A stretch of 64,000 nucleotides of DNA from Melieria omissa (GCA_963971225.1 OZ020269.1:91532783-91596782); one strand, 5' to 3'. Shown: positions 35,022 to 47,844, counted from the stretch's first letter. Translations and numbers: made by a program. The notes: a model not told the origin generated them from the letters alone.

Positions 35022-35375
35022 CAGAATTTATTATTTTTTTTTAAAACTCAGGAAAAATATTTAAAAGCAAAAAATGTTTAGAAGAAGAAGTATAGCACAC
35101 GCAAGAGGGTTTTGGGGATTTCAATCCCTCCCAAATATCTGTATTGTACAAAACTTGTGGATGACAAATATGGTTTTAAACTGTATTGAACTTAAAAAGT
35201 TGTATAGATTCACTTTATATAACATTTTCATTGCTATATTCGATTCACCAATAAGGCTTTGCGTCCCATGGCTGTTAGTTGATCTGGTAAATTTACCCGT
35301 AGTTAGTACAGTTATTAGATTTTTTTCATCCACACACAGTCGATATAGTTCGAAACTTTCGTAGGAAAATTCCCA

Positions 35376-36160
35376 ATTGAACTGACTGACTAACTGATTC
35401 ATCATCTCCCAGCCCAAACCGCTTAAGCTACAAATATCAAAATTAAACTGTAGATATATCTTGAAAAAAGAACCTCCGCTAAGACGGGATTTTTTGAAAA
35501 TCGGGGTCTAAAAGGCAAAACATGGGTTAAGGTGTTGTATGAAGAAATGTGATTTAATGAATCCATTAATTACAAACTTGGTGAAAATTCACCAGACCAA
35601 AAATAATTCGAGAAGTATTTCGAATTTCAAATTTAACAGAAATCAAAATTTAACGGGGTGAATCAAGAGTAATGGTTCGTATACGGAAAGACCAAGAAAA
35701 ACACCTGAACCGATTGGCCCATTGAGTTCAAAGTTGGTGAAAACACTTGAAATCAAAAATAATTTTACAAGTTTTTAAAATTTTGTTTACATAAATCGTA
35801 AAGCGTAAAGCGTAAAGGAGGGAACCAAGGGTTAAAATTTTGTATAAAAAAACATGAGTTTTTAAGAATTTTGACTTCAAACTTAGTGAAAGTACTCTTA
35901 GTGAGAAATAATTCTATACGTGTTTTTCATGTTTTCGATAATCGAAATCTGACGGGTCAACGACGGATTAAGATTTTGTTTGGAGAAACTTTGAAAAATA
36001 TGAATAAATGGACCAATTAACTTCAAACTTGATGAAAGTACTCTTAGTAAGAAATAAGTCGAGACGTGTTTTTCATTTTTTGGAAACTCGAAACCTAACC
36101 GGGTTGACTATAGGTTAGAAGTTCGTATTGATAAATGTGACTTTATGGGCCTTTTGTGTT
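35376..36160 (+). mobile_element. Helitron-like fragment, copy 2, with internal tandem units
   Basis: Starts in CTGACTGACTAACTGATTCATC and a CCCAAACCGCTTAAGCTAC block, then four to five imperfect units of about 140 bp. Each unit has an AACTTGGTGAAA-like word, a GAAATAATTC-like word, TTTTCGAAAA-like and ACGGGTCAAC-like words. Termini are missing. Confidence 0.65.
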
Positions 36161-36169
36161 TTACTAAAT

Positions 36170-39100
36170 TTTATTTTTGAATAAGAAATTATATTTATTA
36201 TTCTTTGAAGAGACTAATACGTTCATTTCAAAAACGAAATACGGGACTTTGTATTCATGAAGGGAAATCTTATTCCAAAATCACTAAATGCGTCCAATAA
36301 AGAAATGCAATTTTATAAAATCATCAATTGTGCAATTTCTGTCTTGCAAAGACAGAGAAAACGCTTTCTGCTGTCTACAAACGATAGGCAGGAAATGCCA
36401 GTTCGATCCTGGTGGCTATGTGTTGGCCCTGTAGATTGTGTCCTGCGGTTAGTTTAACCTTTCGGCAGAAATCTGTCGTCCCCAATTCTAGAAGGGATTC
36501 CCCTCGTAATGTGAAATACTACTTTAAGGAAAAACCAAAATACATTGAACTCGAAGCAACAAGAATGAGAAGAAATTTTTCTAGCGACGAAAGCTCTGTA
36601 AAACCTGCATATTTGACTACTTCTTGCTCTTTTAATTTAACGATCAATTTAGTTTCTAAAATCTTAATCTAAAAAAGACAGTCAGACAGTCAATTTGGGA
36701 ACTTTTGCAGACAATTCATAGCAATTCATCATAAATCCAGGATAACAACTTTCAAAGCAATATTTTCACATTCAAGCATAACGTTTTGTGTTTCTAACTT
36801 GTACAAAGCCCCCCTTGCCCCATACCGATTCCATTAGCTAAAGTGGGTTTTCACAAGTGACTTTTCAGTCGCCATCGAAAACTTGGCGCTTTGACTTCCT
36901 TTCCCAGGTTTCTCTTTGTGCGCAAATCTAAACGCTTTGCTCTGATTTTGATTTTTTTTTCTTCCTGGACGGGTTTCAATTCCGGTATTTGTTTGCAATT
37001 CAAAGAGGAGGTTTTAATTTTTTTTTTGTTTTTACAATAAACATTTCAAGATACTCACAATTGTTGCAGCTAACACATTTTTACGTGGAGCGAAGTTTTT
37101 TTGCCAAAGTTTCTGTAATGATTTTTGGTAATTTTATTGCTACAACAGTTGTATTTTTGCTTCACACGTTGTTTTTTGTTGTCTTGTTTATCTTCACTTT
37201 TTATCGGTACGCTTAATGTTGTTGTGTCCGTCTTTGGATGTGTGCTTGCGTCTGCGAGTGAGTGAGTGTGTTTGTGTATGTCTCATTAAATTTATTGCAC
37301 TTTCTTTCTAATGTTTTTCGGTGCTTTCGCTTCTTCCGAATTCTTTCCGTTACCAATTGGCATTGGCCAACTTCATTCAATGTTCGCCGCTTCTTCTTCT
37401 TTTTTCAAACCACAAACTGACGGCCAATATTTTCACACCACTGTTGCCACTTTAAGCGCACGTTTGCAGCTGGCTTTCGTTCAGCCGTTGTTTTTACAGA
37501 TTTTTACAATGTTTAACAAAATTTAGTGTATTTTACAAAAATTTCAGCCACTCGTTACAACCAAAGTCCGGCTTTGATTCGCGCAGAAACAACGAGAACT
37601 CCCAAAAATTGCGCCGACTGTGTGTGAAATAGTCAAAAAACACTGAGAAATCGCTAAAGAAAAAAGGCCGTCGCCGTTGCCGTCACCGCCGCCGCTACCG
37701 TTTCGGCCAGTCTCAGAGTCTCGATCGCGTACGCTGCTGCTTCGCTACTGCGTCGGAGTTAACGCTTTTGGGGCTCGATGCGATGTTTGTAGTTCCGGGG
37801 CGCTCGCGCTCTCAACTCGATGGTAAAACAGCAACTGACACTCAGGTTTTCCAAACCGAACCACGGCACAAACGGTGCGCGCACACACATACACACACAC
37901 ACATACAACCACGACGGACAACTCGAACACGAAATGGACACGAATGCGGCCGGTCGGTTGGGGGAATGGGCGGATGAACGCGCGGTTGGATGACCAGTGG
38001 AAATGCTTGTTGTGCGGCAATGTTGAAAATACAACGATCGTGCAGTGTGTTGTTATTGTTGTTGTTGTTGGCAATGTTTTATCGTACCTGCGGCATTTGT
38101 GCGGTTGCGCTATGCTTTAATTGCAATTCCATAAGAAATCAACGTTATTCTCTCATATTGTTGCTATTGTTGTAGTAATAGTAGTTTATATTGTTGTTGT
38201 TGTCATTTGTTGATTCTGTCATCCACGCGCTTCTCAAGTGTTCATAACATGCAGCTACGTTGTATTTGTGGTTGTTGTTGCTGTCGTCGCTATTTTACCC
38301 AAAGAGTGAACGGGGACGCGCAGGGGACGAACGCCAAAAAATGCGCTCACTCTCTCTTTTGGCGCTCTCATGCGTTCCAGCAAACCAATGCTTAACTTGG
38401 CCGACCACACTTTACTGGGCACATATCTGCAATTCTACTGTGTTGTTGCTATTTCTACACACACACACACACACACAGACACACACACGCACAAACGCAC
38501 ACCTGCAGCAGCGCCGCCAAGTGGGCAGAGAAGTTGCGCATTTTGACAGACCGCGCAGCGTTTCGAGATTCCAACACGCACACTGACGCTGCTCAAATTG
38601 GTTGAATTTTTTTATTGCTATTGTTATTGTTATGGCTATTGTTGTTGTTGGCAAAATGAGAGTTTTGCTGGCTCGATTACCTGCAGAACCGCAGCGAAAC
38701 GTACCGTGGTGACGATTGCTTTTCGATCAACCATCATTGCAACCACCACCGAAACCAACAACAACAACAACAAAGCCAACACCATTGCCAGCCAGAACGC
38801 CGCTGCGAGTGTGGCACTTGTTGCAGTCAACAACAAGTGCAGCGTGCTTGCAACATTGGCCGCTGCTACCCACCCCTACGAATGACGTTAGCGATCTGTG
38901 AAAAGGGGGAACTCAACACAAGATCAGCGCTGTCCAATCTGACATGAACGCATTTCAATTGTGAATGCATTATGAATGTGAAAATTGCAGGGGGTATGTT
39001 TTATTTGATATATGAATTTAGTTACTTCTTTCGAAGGGTACCAGAAGTCAATTACTAATACATCTGGAATCACTCAAAGGATTTGTTATTTGAAATTGAA

Positions 39101-39400
39101 CATTTCTCCGCGCTATCGAGCAATGGAACCCAAAGGCGCTCAGCACCACGAGCCATGCGTAAAGGCATTTCCACTCGAGTTATCGAGTCATTTAAGACAC
39201 ACGGGGGGCACACAGTGGGCATAATACACTCACACCTCAGCCGTAGATAAGACGCTCTCACACAACAATGAAGTAATAGGCTTTTGATTTGTGTGGACCC
39301 TGGCGTTACAAATGTCTTTATTGCTCTTCTTCACGTTTTGTTGTTGTCATGTCTATCTTACTTCAATGGTGACACCTTAGGTATTCACTTGTTTATCACA
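36170..39400. other. Intronic DNA with GTT/CA simple repeats
   Basis: Contains (CA)n at 38459-38478, a CA-rich tract near 37884-37908, and GTT or CAA runs at 38050-38070 and 38757-38772. Frames here are triplet-driven. A CG-rich patch at 37660-37760 and a CAG|GTAAT donor-like site on the minus strand near 38680 are the only hints of leader exons, and both are weak. Confidence 0.4.
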
Positions 39401-39405
39401 CATGA

Positions 39406-39440
39406 AAAGCATATCTCGTATTAAATACGAGATATGCTTT
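39406..39440. repeat. Perfect 17 bp-armed palindrome
   Basis: AAAGCATATCTCGTATT and its exact reverse complement are separated by one base (39423). It could form a cruciform or a tight hairpin. It is not part of any element I can bound. Confidence 0.85.
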
Positions 39441-40563
39441 ACGATATGTTATCAAATCTACATTAAAATCAAACAAAATTAGTATAAATGATTTTTGAGT
39501 ACTCGTATGTCATGTTTGGTGAAAACGTGGTGAAATTAATAAAAAAGAACCCAAGAATATGGAAATGTTGTATTTATTCAAAGAACCATGGGGGTCTACT
39601 CTGTGAAGCGGCAACAACTTTAGAAGAAACAGTTACAAGTTGAGATTGCAATTACAGCTGTTAGGATGACAACCATAACAAATTCTGGTTATTTTAACAC
39701 ATTTTTGAAATAAAATAAACATTTAATTTTTTTTATTTAATTTTTATTCAAATTCAATCAATGAACAAAAGGTTCTTACTGAGACTGAGTCAATGATAAC
39801 AAACTAAAGCTAGTCTAAGATTTAGTGAACAAAAAGTAATCATTAAAGGGGAGAAGAAAATTAGAAATTAGAGTTAGAGATGAGATGAGATTAACTAAGC
39901 GCACAGTTCAGTAAATTAAAAAAACAGGTTTAGAACAGGAGAAAAAATACCTTAGACAACATTTTAAGGTTAGATTAATTATCAGATAAGGTTCTGTTCA
40001 AAGGGGCATTAAACAATAAGATCCCCCGAGCAGCATAGGGCAATGAACAATACTGGAAATTGAAGACATCATAAATGAAAGATAAGGATCGAGTAAATCT
40101 CCTAGTATGAAGAGAATTCAGATTAAGAAGTGTACAGCGAGAGGTGTAGAAGGGAATGGGATCTTGAAACTGGAGTAACCGAAGAACAAAGCGAAGAAAG
40201 GTTTTCTGAAGTCGTTCAATTCGATTGATATAAAACTCATATTAAGTCTTCCTGATAATCGATGCATATTCTAATTTAGATCAGACAAAAGAGATGTAGA
40301 ACAACAACAACAAAAAATAACAATCAGAGAACTCTGAAGAATTTCGTCTAACAAAAACTAACATAGCATACGATTAGGAAATGGTAGAATTGACATGACT
40401 GAAAAAGGAAAACATGTAATCAGAGATATTTTCCAGGTGCTTAGTTTCGGAAACAGACTTTAAAGCAGTATTGGAAAAAGTTACATGAAAATGCTTATTA
40501 ATGTTTAAGTATAAATAGTTGCGATCAGTTTGGAGCAACAGAGAATCGAGCCGACTTTCTTAA

Positions 40564-42243
40564 TCTCTATACACATAATTGTTTGTCCTGACTAACTGAT
40601 TGACTGATTCATTACCGCCCAATCCAACACACTGAAGTTGCTAACATGAAATTAAAGCTGTAGGTACTTCTTGGAAAATGAACCGCCGCTTAGTTGGGAT
40701 TTTTTAAATTCGGGTTCTAAAAGGGCAAAAGGTGGGTTAAGTTTTTGTATGAAGAATCATGATTTAATTGATCTATTAATTTCAAACTTGGTGAAAATAC
40801 TCCAAACCAAAAATAATTCGACACGTATTTTTCAATTTTTCGAAAATCAAAATTTAACGGGGTGAACCAAGTGTTAAGTGTTAAGGTTCGTATACGGAAG
40901 TACCAAAATACACCTGAACCGATTGACTTCAAACTTGGTGAAAAGACTTAAAATCAAAAATAATTCGACATTTATTTTTTTTTTATTCAAAAATCAAAAA
41001 TTAACGGGGTCAACAATCGGTTAAAGTGCGTATATGGCAAGATTACGAAAAAACCATGATCCGATGGGCCTATTGCCCTCAAAGTTGGTGAAAACTCTTG
41101 AAATCAAAAATAATGTGACACGTGTTTCTCATTTTTTGAAAATCAAAATGGGTTTGGTTCAAATGAGTGAACCAAGGGTTAAAAGTTTGTATGAAGAAAC
41201 ATTTGGTGAAAGTACTTCGATTTTGAAATAATTCTATACGGTTTTTTATTTTTTCGAAAATTAAAATCTGATGGAGTCAACGATGGGTTAAAAGTTTATA
41301 AGGAAAAACTATGAAAAAACATGAGTTAATGAACCTATTGACTTCAAACTTATTAAAGGTTAATTCGAAATAACTCGACACGGGGTTTTCATTTTTTCGA
41401 AAATCGAAGTCCAACGGGTTGAGCTATGGGTTAAAATTTTGTACAGAAAAAAAGATTTTATTGACTTTTGTCTTCAAACTTAGTAAAAGGACTTCAATTT
41501 TGAAATAATTTGAAGATTATTTTATTTTTTCGAAAATTAAAATCTGATGAGTCAGCGACGGGTTAAAAGTTTATATGGAAAAACTGTGAAAAAACATGAA
41601 TTAATGTGCCTGACGGGTTAACGACGGGTTAAGAGTTTGTATGAAGAAACTGTGAAGAAAGCTGAATAAATGAACCTTTTGCTTTAAAACTTGATGAAAG
41701 TGCTCTTAGTGAGAAATTATTCGACATGTGTGTTTCATTTATTCGAAAATCGAAACCTAACGGGGTAAGCTTTGGGTTAAAAGTTTATATGAAAAACAAG
41801 ATTTTTAAAACTTACTGAAATCACTTAACATAAGAAATAATTCGAGACGTGTTTTTCATTTTTTCGAAAATGAAAATATGACGGGTCAGCGATGGGTTAA
41901 AGTTTATATGGAAAAACAGTGAAAACATGAATTAATGAGCCTATTGTCTTCAAACTTGATGAAAGTATTCTTAGTGAGAAATAAATAGACATGTGTTTTT
42001 CATTTTCTCGAAAATCGAAACCTAACAGGGTCAACTTTGGGTTAAAGTTTATATGGTGGAATAAGATTTCATGGGCTTTGACTTCAAATTTAGTGAAATC
42101 ACTTAACATGCGAAATAATTCAAAACTAGTTTTTCACTTTTTTTAAATCGAAATCTGACGGGATGAACTCTGGGTTAAGAAAAACTTGATTTACTGGCCC
42201 CATTGTCTTTAAACTTGCGTTCAAAGCCGCGGGACTCTGCTAG
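40564..42243 (+). mobile_element. Helitron-like non-autonomous element with tandem-repeat core
   Basis: Starts TCTCTATACAC after an A (40563) and ends in CTAG followed by T (42244), with GCCGCGGGACTCTG just inside the 3' end. TC start, CTRR end and insertion between A and T are the Helitron pattern. The core from about 40690 to 42200 is some ten imperfect units of roughly 110-150 bp sharing AACTTG(G/A)TGAAA, AATAATTCGACACGT-like, TTTTTCGAAAAT and CGGGGTCAAC-like words. No Rep/helicase frame, so non-autonomous. The subterminal hairpin is short or imperfect. Confidence 0.75.
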
Positions 42244-42299
42244 TGGGTAAATAAATTTTCAGATAATCTGCAAGAAATTGGCAGACGAAAAACAACAAC

Positions 42300-43085
42300 T
42301 AATATCATTGATGAACAAAATAAAAGGCAAAAGTCTTAGAATGCAGAACACCTGACGATGCGACAAAAGGTTGAGAGGGAATATTATCTGCCACCACCAC
42401 GCACTGGCGATTACTTCAATCATTCCACAAAGACTTCCAACCCATCGCTCGGCTGTGATTTGGCTGACAATTGGCCCGCTTACGGTATAATTTTACTTCA
42501 GTTGATTTTCACGCTCATGACACGCAAAGATACTATCTACGAACCCCGTCTGGCGCCGCGCACCACTCAGCGCCATCCCAGCGGCTCATTCAATTCAAGA
42601 AAAAAAATGTACGCTCAATACACAAACAATGCGAACGACGAATGCAAGTTACCTGTGCAGCGCAGCTAAAGCAACAGCGCAGCGACGATCTGACTTTGCA
42701 GCCAACAAGTAAACATTGCTGTATGTGTATGTGTATGTGTGTACGCACACATACGAAAAGTGTTCTGTGTGCGTGCTCAAGTGATCGTTGAACGCCAAAT
42801 AAACACTCAGCTCAGAGCATGGGAAAAGAATCATTGCCGAGGTTCGCTCCAAAACTTAAACCCTTCCAACACTTTACTGAGGGCAAACTCATCGGTTTGT
42901 TTGTTTGTTGGAATTTTCAGCTGATCTCTCTTCAACTCCGCACACTCGTAAAAACTCACAGCCCACTTGCTCTCTGCTCCCAACGCACACACCTGGAGCT
43001 GCGCTCACGAACAGAGCAATGTTCCCTCGTTCTCACCTCCTCTTCTATATATAGAGCTGCCAGCCATAACTGCCTACGTACTTAC
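42300..43085. other. Probable start of the long first intron or upstream regulatory DNA
   Basis: Higher in complexity than the repeat-rich intron. A TATATATAG word lies at 43048-43056. Overlapping frames on both strands have no recognisable domain. Confidence 0.35.
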
Positions 43086-43560
43086 CTGGTTTTGTCGTAG
43101 TCGCAGCGTTTAACTTTGTTTTCCTCTTTGTCTGTTGCTTCGTCTGCGTTTGCTCTGCTGAAGTTCCCCTTCTGCCACACACCAACAAAAAAAAACAACT
43201 CAAAATTTTTCTCTCGCCCTTTTCAACTTTTTCAGCTTTTAACTTTCTAGCCAAGTTGTGGCCACAATTGCAAGATCATTTTTCGAATTTCCACACGCGC
43301 GTTTGCTGAGCTTTCGCTTTTATTTTGTGTATATTTGCACATTTGCCGCCGTTTTGCTGGATTTTCGCTCTTTTTGTATTTTTATTTAACGAAAACCAAA
43401 ATCACTAACCGACAACACAAATGGAAATGGCAGTTTTGACATGCTCGTAGCGCAACAGACACCGTACCACTGACACTCGACCACTGACGCACCGCTCGAA
43501 GCCAGCAACTCTACAACTTCCAACACAGTCGCAGCGGCAGCGCTAATAACCGCTTTTTCG
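43086..43560 (-). promoter_or_regulatory. Candidate promoter and 5' leader exon of the fusilli-like gene
   Basis: Read on the minus strand, the block ends in AAAACCAG|GTAAGTACG, a full consensus donor at 43086/43085. Upstream are leader-like sequences: CA-rich, GCAACAGAC, several GTCAGTGG words near 43460-43480 that resemble the insect initiator TCAGT, and a GC-rich edge at 43500-43560. The upstream neighbour GMPPA, on the same strand, has its poly(A) signal at 43797-43802, so the start would lie about 250 bp beyond it. The join to the exon at 14925-15125 is inferred from strand and order only. Confidence 0.35.
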
Positions 43561-43796
43561 CTGTGAAATCGGCTTCTACCTGTTCACACACCAACAAACA
43601 AGTCGGGTTTTTCTTGTTGTGTTGCGCTATTGCACACGCAACGTGCGGCGCCAGTGTGTGCGTGCGTCAGTCAGTCAGTGAGAGCGCACAACGCAACAAG
43701 TTGCGCTACTCACCATACTTAGTGTGTGGTGAATTTCAATGACTGTGGCCTTTCATAGCGTAAATAGGCGCTCGCAATGCAGTATTATAAAAAATC

Positions 43797-43802
43797 TTTA
43801 TT
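43797..43802 (-). terminator. Likely GMPPA poly(A) signal
   Basis: AATAAA on the minus strand, 229 bp after the GMPPA stop codon, is the first canonical signal downstream. Confidence 0.6.
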
Positions 43803-44030
43803 AAAAATGTCTGCAGTTTTTTGTTTACAAAAAATGTGTGACATAAACAATGCCTTAATGTAGCTTTGCTTTACATAGAGAACTTGAAGGAATTGAAAAT
43901 TGTATTGTAATTAAATTAATTTTGTTTGGAACAAGTAGTAATACGAGCCATTTGGATAAAATAATACAGTGAAAATGTCTTCACAGTTCATTTGTTGCGC
44001 CCAATGTCAGTTGTGAATGACGTTGTTTTT

Positions 44031-47000
44031 TTATAAAATGATTTCGTTCTTGAAATTGCGATTCAGTTCCTTGTGCGGCAAGACAATGCTGTTTAGTAGG
44101 ATTTTTTCGGAGGGCACTTGCACGAAGCAGCCTGAAATGGTAATAAAGCAGTTTTAGATATGACAAATCTCATTGGTGAAAGGGAAAAAAAAATTATAAG
44201 ATTGTTACCTCTAAAGTTCAATGATTTTAAACAATTAATTACAAGACAAATAATCAAGTAGGTGCAAGGTCTGTGCAACATAAAAAGTAACTGCTGAGAT
44301 GATAAGTTGGCAAGAGGCGTTTCAGAACTACGGGATGAAGCAACTATAGGAAACCAAGAGCCTTAAATAGAGAATGAACCTCTAGAAGTAGAAGACCACT
44401 ATTCACTTAGTCATCTGACTAAATGCTTAACCCTTTCGCTACAGGTTTTTACTGGAGAATGTTAACATTTTAAATATTACGTTTTATGCTTTTTTTATAC
44501 TCGCACCCTGTAATTTAGAGGGTTTTTCTATGAGAGCAACCACATCGTATTGGCTGTAATAATTACTTAGACATAAAACTTTTTACGCAAAACGACAATT
44601 TGAATATTTCTTTATTTACTTCAGCCAAAATTAAAAAAAAACGAAAGTATCGAAATTGAAAGAAAACGTAAAATTAAAAAGTTATTTAATTGTTCTACTT
44701 CCTTTTCCTTTGCTATGTCAAGATATACCATTATAAAAACTTGTATACTTCTTTTCTTTAAACTTAAATATTCAGTTTATTAATTTCGTATTGTTATTGT
44801 TATTTAAAGGGTTAAGCTCTGCTCTCATTATATCACAAATACAAAAGAGTCACAACTCAAAATTTTTCAAAATCGATTTTTATCCCCAAATCAATTCACA
44901 GGACAATTTTATTTTTTTTTATTATTTTCCTTACTGGAAAATTACATTGCTTCCGTTTTTTGCCTACTACTGAAATTGTGATTGTGAAATTTGTGACTAG
45001 TTGTAACTCTTTTGTATTCAGTGTGCAATGAAACCACAACCATTTCAGACCCGTAAAGAAAACTCTTCATGCACGAATAGAAATCAACCTGAATGCAGCT
45101 TATACAATTGATTCATTCTAAGGGGTACTGTCTTTCATAGATTCTCTGCGGAAGTACTTATGTGTCCTATTTAACTCTCTCTTTTTGGCCGACTCAGCTA
45201 TTACAAATTATTAAAATTTGGTTATTGCCAATATGTCAAAATATTCTTTATGAAAACGGTTACATATCTGCTGACAAATCATTTATGCCAATTAAAGATA
45301 ATTAACACATGATTTTAGTTTTAATTCAATACAAAAACTTAAGGTTTTTACCTCAAACGATCGAAATTTTCAATAAGTCGTTACGTTTTTTGTGCAAAAG
45401 CAGAAAATTTACGCAAAATTAATGAACTATGCAAATTTTATTTAGTAGCCTGTGAGGTAAAGCTCATCTTAAGACATAAAAGTTAGATTAATTATAATTT
45501 TTTCTTCGTTTCACTCATTAAAACCTGCAGCCTCATACAATTTGTTACCGTACAGTCAACCCTAAACATATCGTGCTTGCTTAAATTTGAAAAATTTGCA
45601 TACCCAAAATAGTAATGGATGGATTCAGCTTGCCCTCATTGTTGAATAGCGGCGGATTCTCCATTTTTGCAAAAGGTTTATTCGGATCTGGATCGCTGGG
45701 TGTTCCCTCAACACGCGCCCACTGTCCAATGGTGGAACCACGACCCACTGCAAGTAAGTAAAGACAGTAATAACAACAAAAACAACAACAACAACAAAAT
45801 TTCACTCACCAATTGAATGCAGTACCAGCGTATGATCCTTTATGACTGCGTTCTCTAGCACAATTGACTCGCGTATGCGCACCCCGGGACCAATTGTAAC
45901 GCCCGGACCAATCGAGACATTTGGGCCCAGCTTTAACATAAATTGCAAACATCAATTTTAAAGCAAAATTTCATAATACTAAAACCTACCACAGCGGTGT
46001 GATGTACCGTAGCGCTGGGATGTATGTAAACATCGGGCAAAATGGAGCAAATTAGGTTGCCATCGCCTTCGCCATGCTTGGTGCCCGCGTTAGCCAAACG
46101 CTCTGGATGTGTTTTCTTGTACAATTCTGCAGTATCAAAAATTTGCTTACAAAATTAATTGTTTCTTCTTTTATATGTATATCAATGTACGCACCCAAGT
46201 AGTGTCGATTGGCATATATGGCCGACCCGGCCGTCTTAATCTGCGACCACCAATTGGGCACCGGCATAGCAAACAGCTTATTGGTGCCCGCCAGCGGTGT
46301 CAGCACTTCCTGCTCCCACTGTATGTGTCCCTGATCTTTGCCGTTGCCATTACCATTACTGGTCAGAGTGGGACAGTGGTACTCCTGAGCACGCGAATAG
46401 AAGATTTCTGCTAGTTGCGCAAAAATATTAATGGAGCACACGTAAACGCCGCAATTGATAAATGTCGACACATAGGAGCTGGGCTTCTCCACATAGTGAG
46501 AGACAGCGCCGCTATCGCGATCGAACACCAGGCAGCCGTAGTGCAGCGATTGCTGATGTGTTGCCTCCGTGCTCATGATGGTCACTAGCGCGGAGTCGCC
46601 ACGCTGCTGATGGAATGCATACAATTCCTGCAGCGGAAAATCCGCGCACACATCGCCATTCAGCACAAAGAAGGCGCGCGGATTGCCCGAGCGTATTTGA
46701 TCGCGAAAGTGGTACATGCCGCCCGCGGTGCCCAGTGACGTGAACTCCTGCAAATATCTACGAATATTTCATTGGTCAATTACTATAATTTGTTTATGAA
46801 ATCCAAAGCGCACCTAATAGTGATGCTGTACAGATTCTGCATGTCGCTCACGAAGTGCTCCATCTGCGCTTGCGGATAGTAACCAATGATGAGAATCTCC
46901 TTTAGCTCGGGCAACTGCAGGCAGGCCTCGATGTGATGCTGTATAATGGGCCGCCCGGCCACTGGGAACAGTGGCTTGGGAGTGTCCAGTGACAGCGGCC

Positions 47001-47118
47001 GAAAACGCGTACCTACGTAGGAAGAAATAAATTGCGTTGCATTCAAATATGTTAACAGTCACTGCCACCATCACTCACCCTTTTGCGGGCCGCCTATGAG
47101 GACTACAGCCTTTAACAT
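44031..47118 (-). CDS. Gmppa: Mannose-1-phosphate guanylyltransferase regulatory subunit alpha (GMPPA), 7 exons
   Basis: Exons on the minus strand: 47118-47079, 47012-46814, 46757-46195, 46126-45990, 45930-45810, 45747-45604 and 44131-44031; they sum to 1305 bp, 434 codons plus stop, all with GT/AG borders. The protein starts [20 protein letters not shown], the nucleotidyltransferase signature, with [20 protein letters not shown] next, then [14 protein letters not shown] (the ND motif), [19 protein letters not shown], and a left-handed beta-helix ([20 protein letters not shown] onward). It ends [20 protein letters not shown], as in vertebrate GMPPA. GMPPA pairs with catalytic GMPPB in the cytosol and restrains GDP-mannose synthesis for glycosylation. 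Length is close to the human 420. The first five introns are 56-68 bp; the last is 1472 bp and contains a TTAA-type MITE. It shares a 726 bp divergent upstream region with importin-11. Confidence 0.96.
44431..44811. mobile_element. TTAA-flanked MITE in the last GMPPA intron
   Basis: 381 bp bounded by TTAA at 44427-44430 and 44812-44815, starting CCCTTTCGCTAC and ending AAAGGG. The end match is only 6 bp, so it is weaker than its relatives. AT-rich and non-coding. Confidence 0.55.
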
Positions 47119-47844
47119 TTTGTTTGTAGGAATTTTTGCTGAGCTGGCTAATTGGTGAAACAGCTACGGTTTTTGTAATTAGAAACGCACCAAAACTTTA
47201 TTTTGTTATCAGTTCCGGTAATGATGAGCAATTTCTACGTGTTGGTTTCGTTCCCAACAGTGGCCGGTATCAGCTGATTGGCAGTGTTGCGTAAAATTTG
47301 CAAATCATTTAAATTCATATTAAATTGTTTTTAAAGAATACATTATTTATAGAGCAAGGCATCTAAAAAAATCAATATATATATTTATACAATATACAAT
47401 ATATGCATACAATATACATTTTTAAACTTCTAAATATGTTCTTTAATATCCAGCAATGCCATTCAAGTAGTTATCGCTAATAAAATCGCGAATGCCAAAG
47501 TTCTGACTGGCAACACTGCCAGAGACGGCTGATTTCCATTTCTGCATTCGCACTGAACGCACCCTTCGGTTTTATTCGCCGACAAAATTCGTGGGGCATG
47601 ACTTCAATTTTGACTTCGGTCCGTTGTGAAAAACTTGCGAATTTGTGCGAAAAATAATCGATTTACGCGAAGCAGGAAACGTTTCAACGTAGCCAGAGGG
47701 ACTTCTACGTGTGTTGATGACCAATTACGGTAAATTTGTGCAGCTGAAGCCGTGTGGGGCTGCACTTCAATGGCACTGCTCAGCAGCTGCAACCCCGAAA
47801 CTCTGAATTTTCATTACTTCACGTTTCTCCCTTCCGCGTAGGCT
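47119..47844. promoter_or_regulatory. Divergent promoter region between GMPPA and importin-11
   Basis: 726 bp separate the two start codons, which point away from each other. The GMPPA leader side reads ACAAACAAAATG. The importin side includes a possible leader splice acceptor (CTTCCGCGTAG at 47833-47841) just before GCTATGGACATGG. TATCAGCTGATTGG near 47267-47280 is a palindromic E-box-like word. No TATA box is obvious near either gene; the AT tract 47375-47430 is centrally placed. Confidence 0.6.

Noticed and set aside
36395..36440. tRNA-like GCCAGTTCGATCCTGGTGGC
   Set aside because: A B-box-like word alone; no A-box or cloverleaf nearby.
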